Shown here: positions 62,486 through 64,000 of the stretch, piece after piece | Position numbering within the stretch: position 1 is the first letter of the stretch | Layout: each line of letters begins with the position of its first letter | Origin: Ischnura elegans | Lineage: Eukaryota > Arthropoda > Insecta > Odonata > Coenagrionidae | DNA: 64,000 nucleotides | Assembly (NCBI RefSeq): GCF_921293095.1 | Contig: NC_060252.1 | Span: 73,924,866-73,988,865 of the forward strand | Reading direction: 5' to 3' | Notes under the pieces: model-generated | The model's database searches: none | Told to the model about the DNA's origin: nothing | Seen by the model: only the letters and a program-made list of their open reading frames with translations | Made by a program: the position numbers and the translations under genes

Positions 62486-64000
62486 GTGCTTGTCTTCCCG
62501 TGACCCTTTAGTAAGATGGTAACATCATTTTTAATTCAAATGATTTCCTTATTTCATTGATTGCTTTCTTCTTTTTAACTTTTTAACTGCACCGTATGCA
62601 CATGGAAACATTTTAAAGAACCCTGACGCTCAATGATGAAAACTCAAAGTGAATCATGATATTTATTGCTATTTTTATATATCTCTGAGTTTACTTGGGA
62701 TAAATGACTGATTCTTTCCTTCAGCTTCCTGAAATCTACATTTTTAACTCGTAATTAATTGAACTGATTTATAAAATTACTTTTGTAAAATTCTTACTGT
62801 TTTTGCTGCTTTCAGTTTTATTGCATCTGTCATTCTGTTGTTTTTTGAACTTTAACGGAAGGGAAACGAACTTTCCTCCCGCACAATATTTTTTTATCTA
62901 TCTAATTAATCAATCCACGGTTTGCGATATTTTCCTTTTTCGTTCTTTATAATATTTTGGATCACTTCGCCGTAGTTGTTATAAGGAAAAGCTTGCTTAC
63001 GCTCTGCAAGCTGATATCGAGTTCAGTCTCTTCAGGGCTTGAAAACTTACGACACGTGGAAAGCCTCAATATTATCCTCGTGCTTAAACTTTGAATTTCC
63101 CTAATGATGTCGTATTAGCATCTCCCTTGCTCTTTACATTTTTTCCTTCCGCTGTGAAGGAAATTATGAGGTGGTGCTTTTGTTATTTTCCCCATTCGTC
63201 GACCTCCCTTGCCCCGTGGAGGAAGCCTTTTTTTGGGTATCAGGCTCATTTGAATGGCGGCGAACGAAATAACAAACAGGATGCGATCTCCTTGGAAACA
63301 GGAAAGCGTGAAACAGGAAGATGAGGTGGTGTGTAGCGGATAGAGTACGTGAAAGCTGTTAACGTCCTGCTTTTAAAACCGTGGAAATGATCTCTATACT
63401 TTGCATTCCGTCGCGACGCGTCGCCTGTAGAATATTGCATACTCGAGTGTACTAGATAAGTTTAGTAGATGAAGTTTACTTAAGGTCGTTAGAGCACCTC
63501 GGTAAAAGTAACAAGTTTTGATGACACTTTGGTCACATATTCTTTGAAAGACGCACTTTAAATTATCTAAAGAAAAATGGATTCCTATGTGCCATTTTTG
63601 AGATGCTTCACGGTAAAATTTGGATAATTTAACATGGGCTCCTATGGAGAAATACTGTTTTTCAAGCCGGTGGAGCTGTTTGTGAAAAGAAGTATTTGAG
63701 ACGGCACTCATTAGAAGCAAAATTTTGTGAGCAATCTAAACATGTTCGGGAAAGTATTAGTCCACCGTAAAATAAGAAAGATATTTGCGAAAAACTGCCT
63801 GAAACTGGCAAGGCGGCTGGGATTCTTTCGTACCAACATCGTAAAACGAAAACCTCTACACCGACTTCGCCTAAATTACGCAAATATATTACCCGGCTTT
63901 TGCATACGTCTTACACATCTTTTGCTTATAGATAGGGTATGTAGGATTACCACTAAGGACACATTTACGTAGTATTTACCACTAAGATTGTGAATATTAG
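62486..64000. other. Unassigned stretch to window end
   Basis: No recognised gene or repeat. Frames at 63091-63324 (+), 63394-63720 (-) and 63727-63972 (+) carry no known motifs. Confidence 0.35.

Overview
The window reads as a gene-poor, transposon-rich piece of an animal nuclear genome, most likely an arthropod; the species cannot be fixed from sequence alone. Evidence: several clades of LINE reverse transcriptase, tRNA-derived SINEs, many short inverted-repeat DNA elements, an intron-split gene with GT-AG and GC-AG splice sites, and a eukaryotic tRNA-Gly(TCC) without encoded CCA but with a Pol III T-run. There is no operon structure and no CRISPR array.

One host protein gene can be assembled with confidence. 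It lies on the minus strand (51737 down to 41881) in five exons whose phases all join. It encodes 267 residues: a signal peptide, a short unrecognised region, and one Neuralized homology repeat (NHR) running to the C-terminus. Known Neuralized proteins are cytosolic E3-ligase-related factors, so a secreted single-NHR protein is the most interesting item here. Intron 1 carries a GC donor and, on the opposite strand, a tRNA-Gly gene.

Region by region: 0-15 kb holds short DNA elements (a ~670 bp family with AATAGGG ends, a TTAA-flanked palindromic element, hAT-like elements with CAGTGGCG or CATGGGCG ends), SINEs and LINE tails. 14.7-31 kb is a LINE cluster. It contains a long family-1 element (803-codon frame), a three-level nest (RTE-like > family 1 > family 2) at 19.1-23.0 kb, and three nearly identical family-2 copies. 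26-40 kb is rich in inverted repeats with a CTGANGA...GAAAC pattern that resemble Penelope-like element ends with hammerhead-type motifs; it also holds older LINE tails and SINEs. 41.9-51.7 kb is the NHR gene with element-filled introns. 52-64 kb holds more old repeats and no recognisable gene.

Family 1 and family 2 are my labels for two CR1/Jockey-superfamily-like LINEs. Both end in a GTAGAT repeat preceded by a similar GC-rich 3' end, and many isolated copies of that end are scattered through the window. Boundaries of old repeats are approximate, usually within 10-30 bp. Where I say a stretch holds nothing recognised, a diverged repeat or an isolated small exon could still be present.
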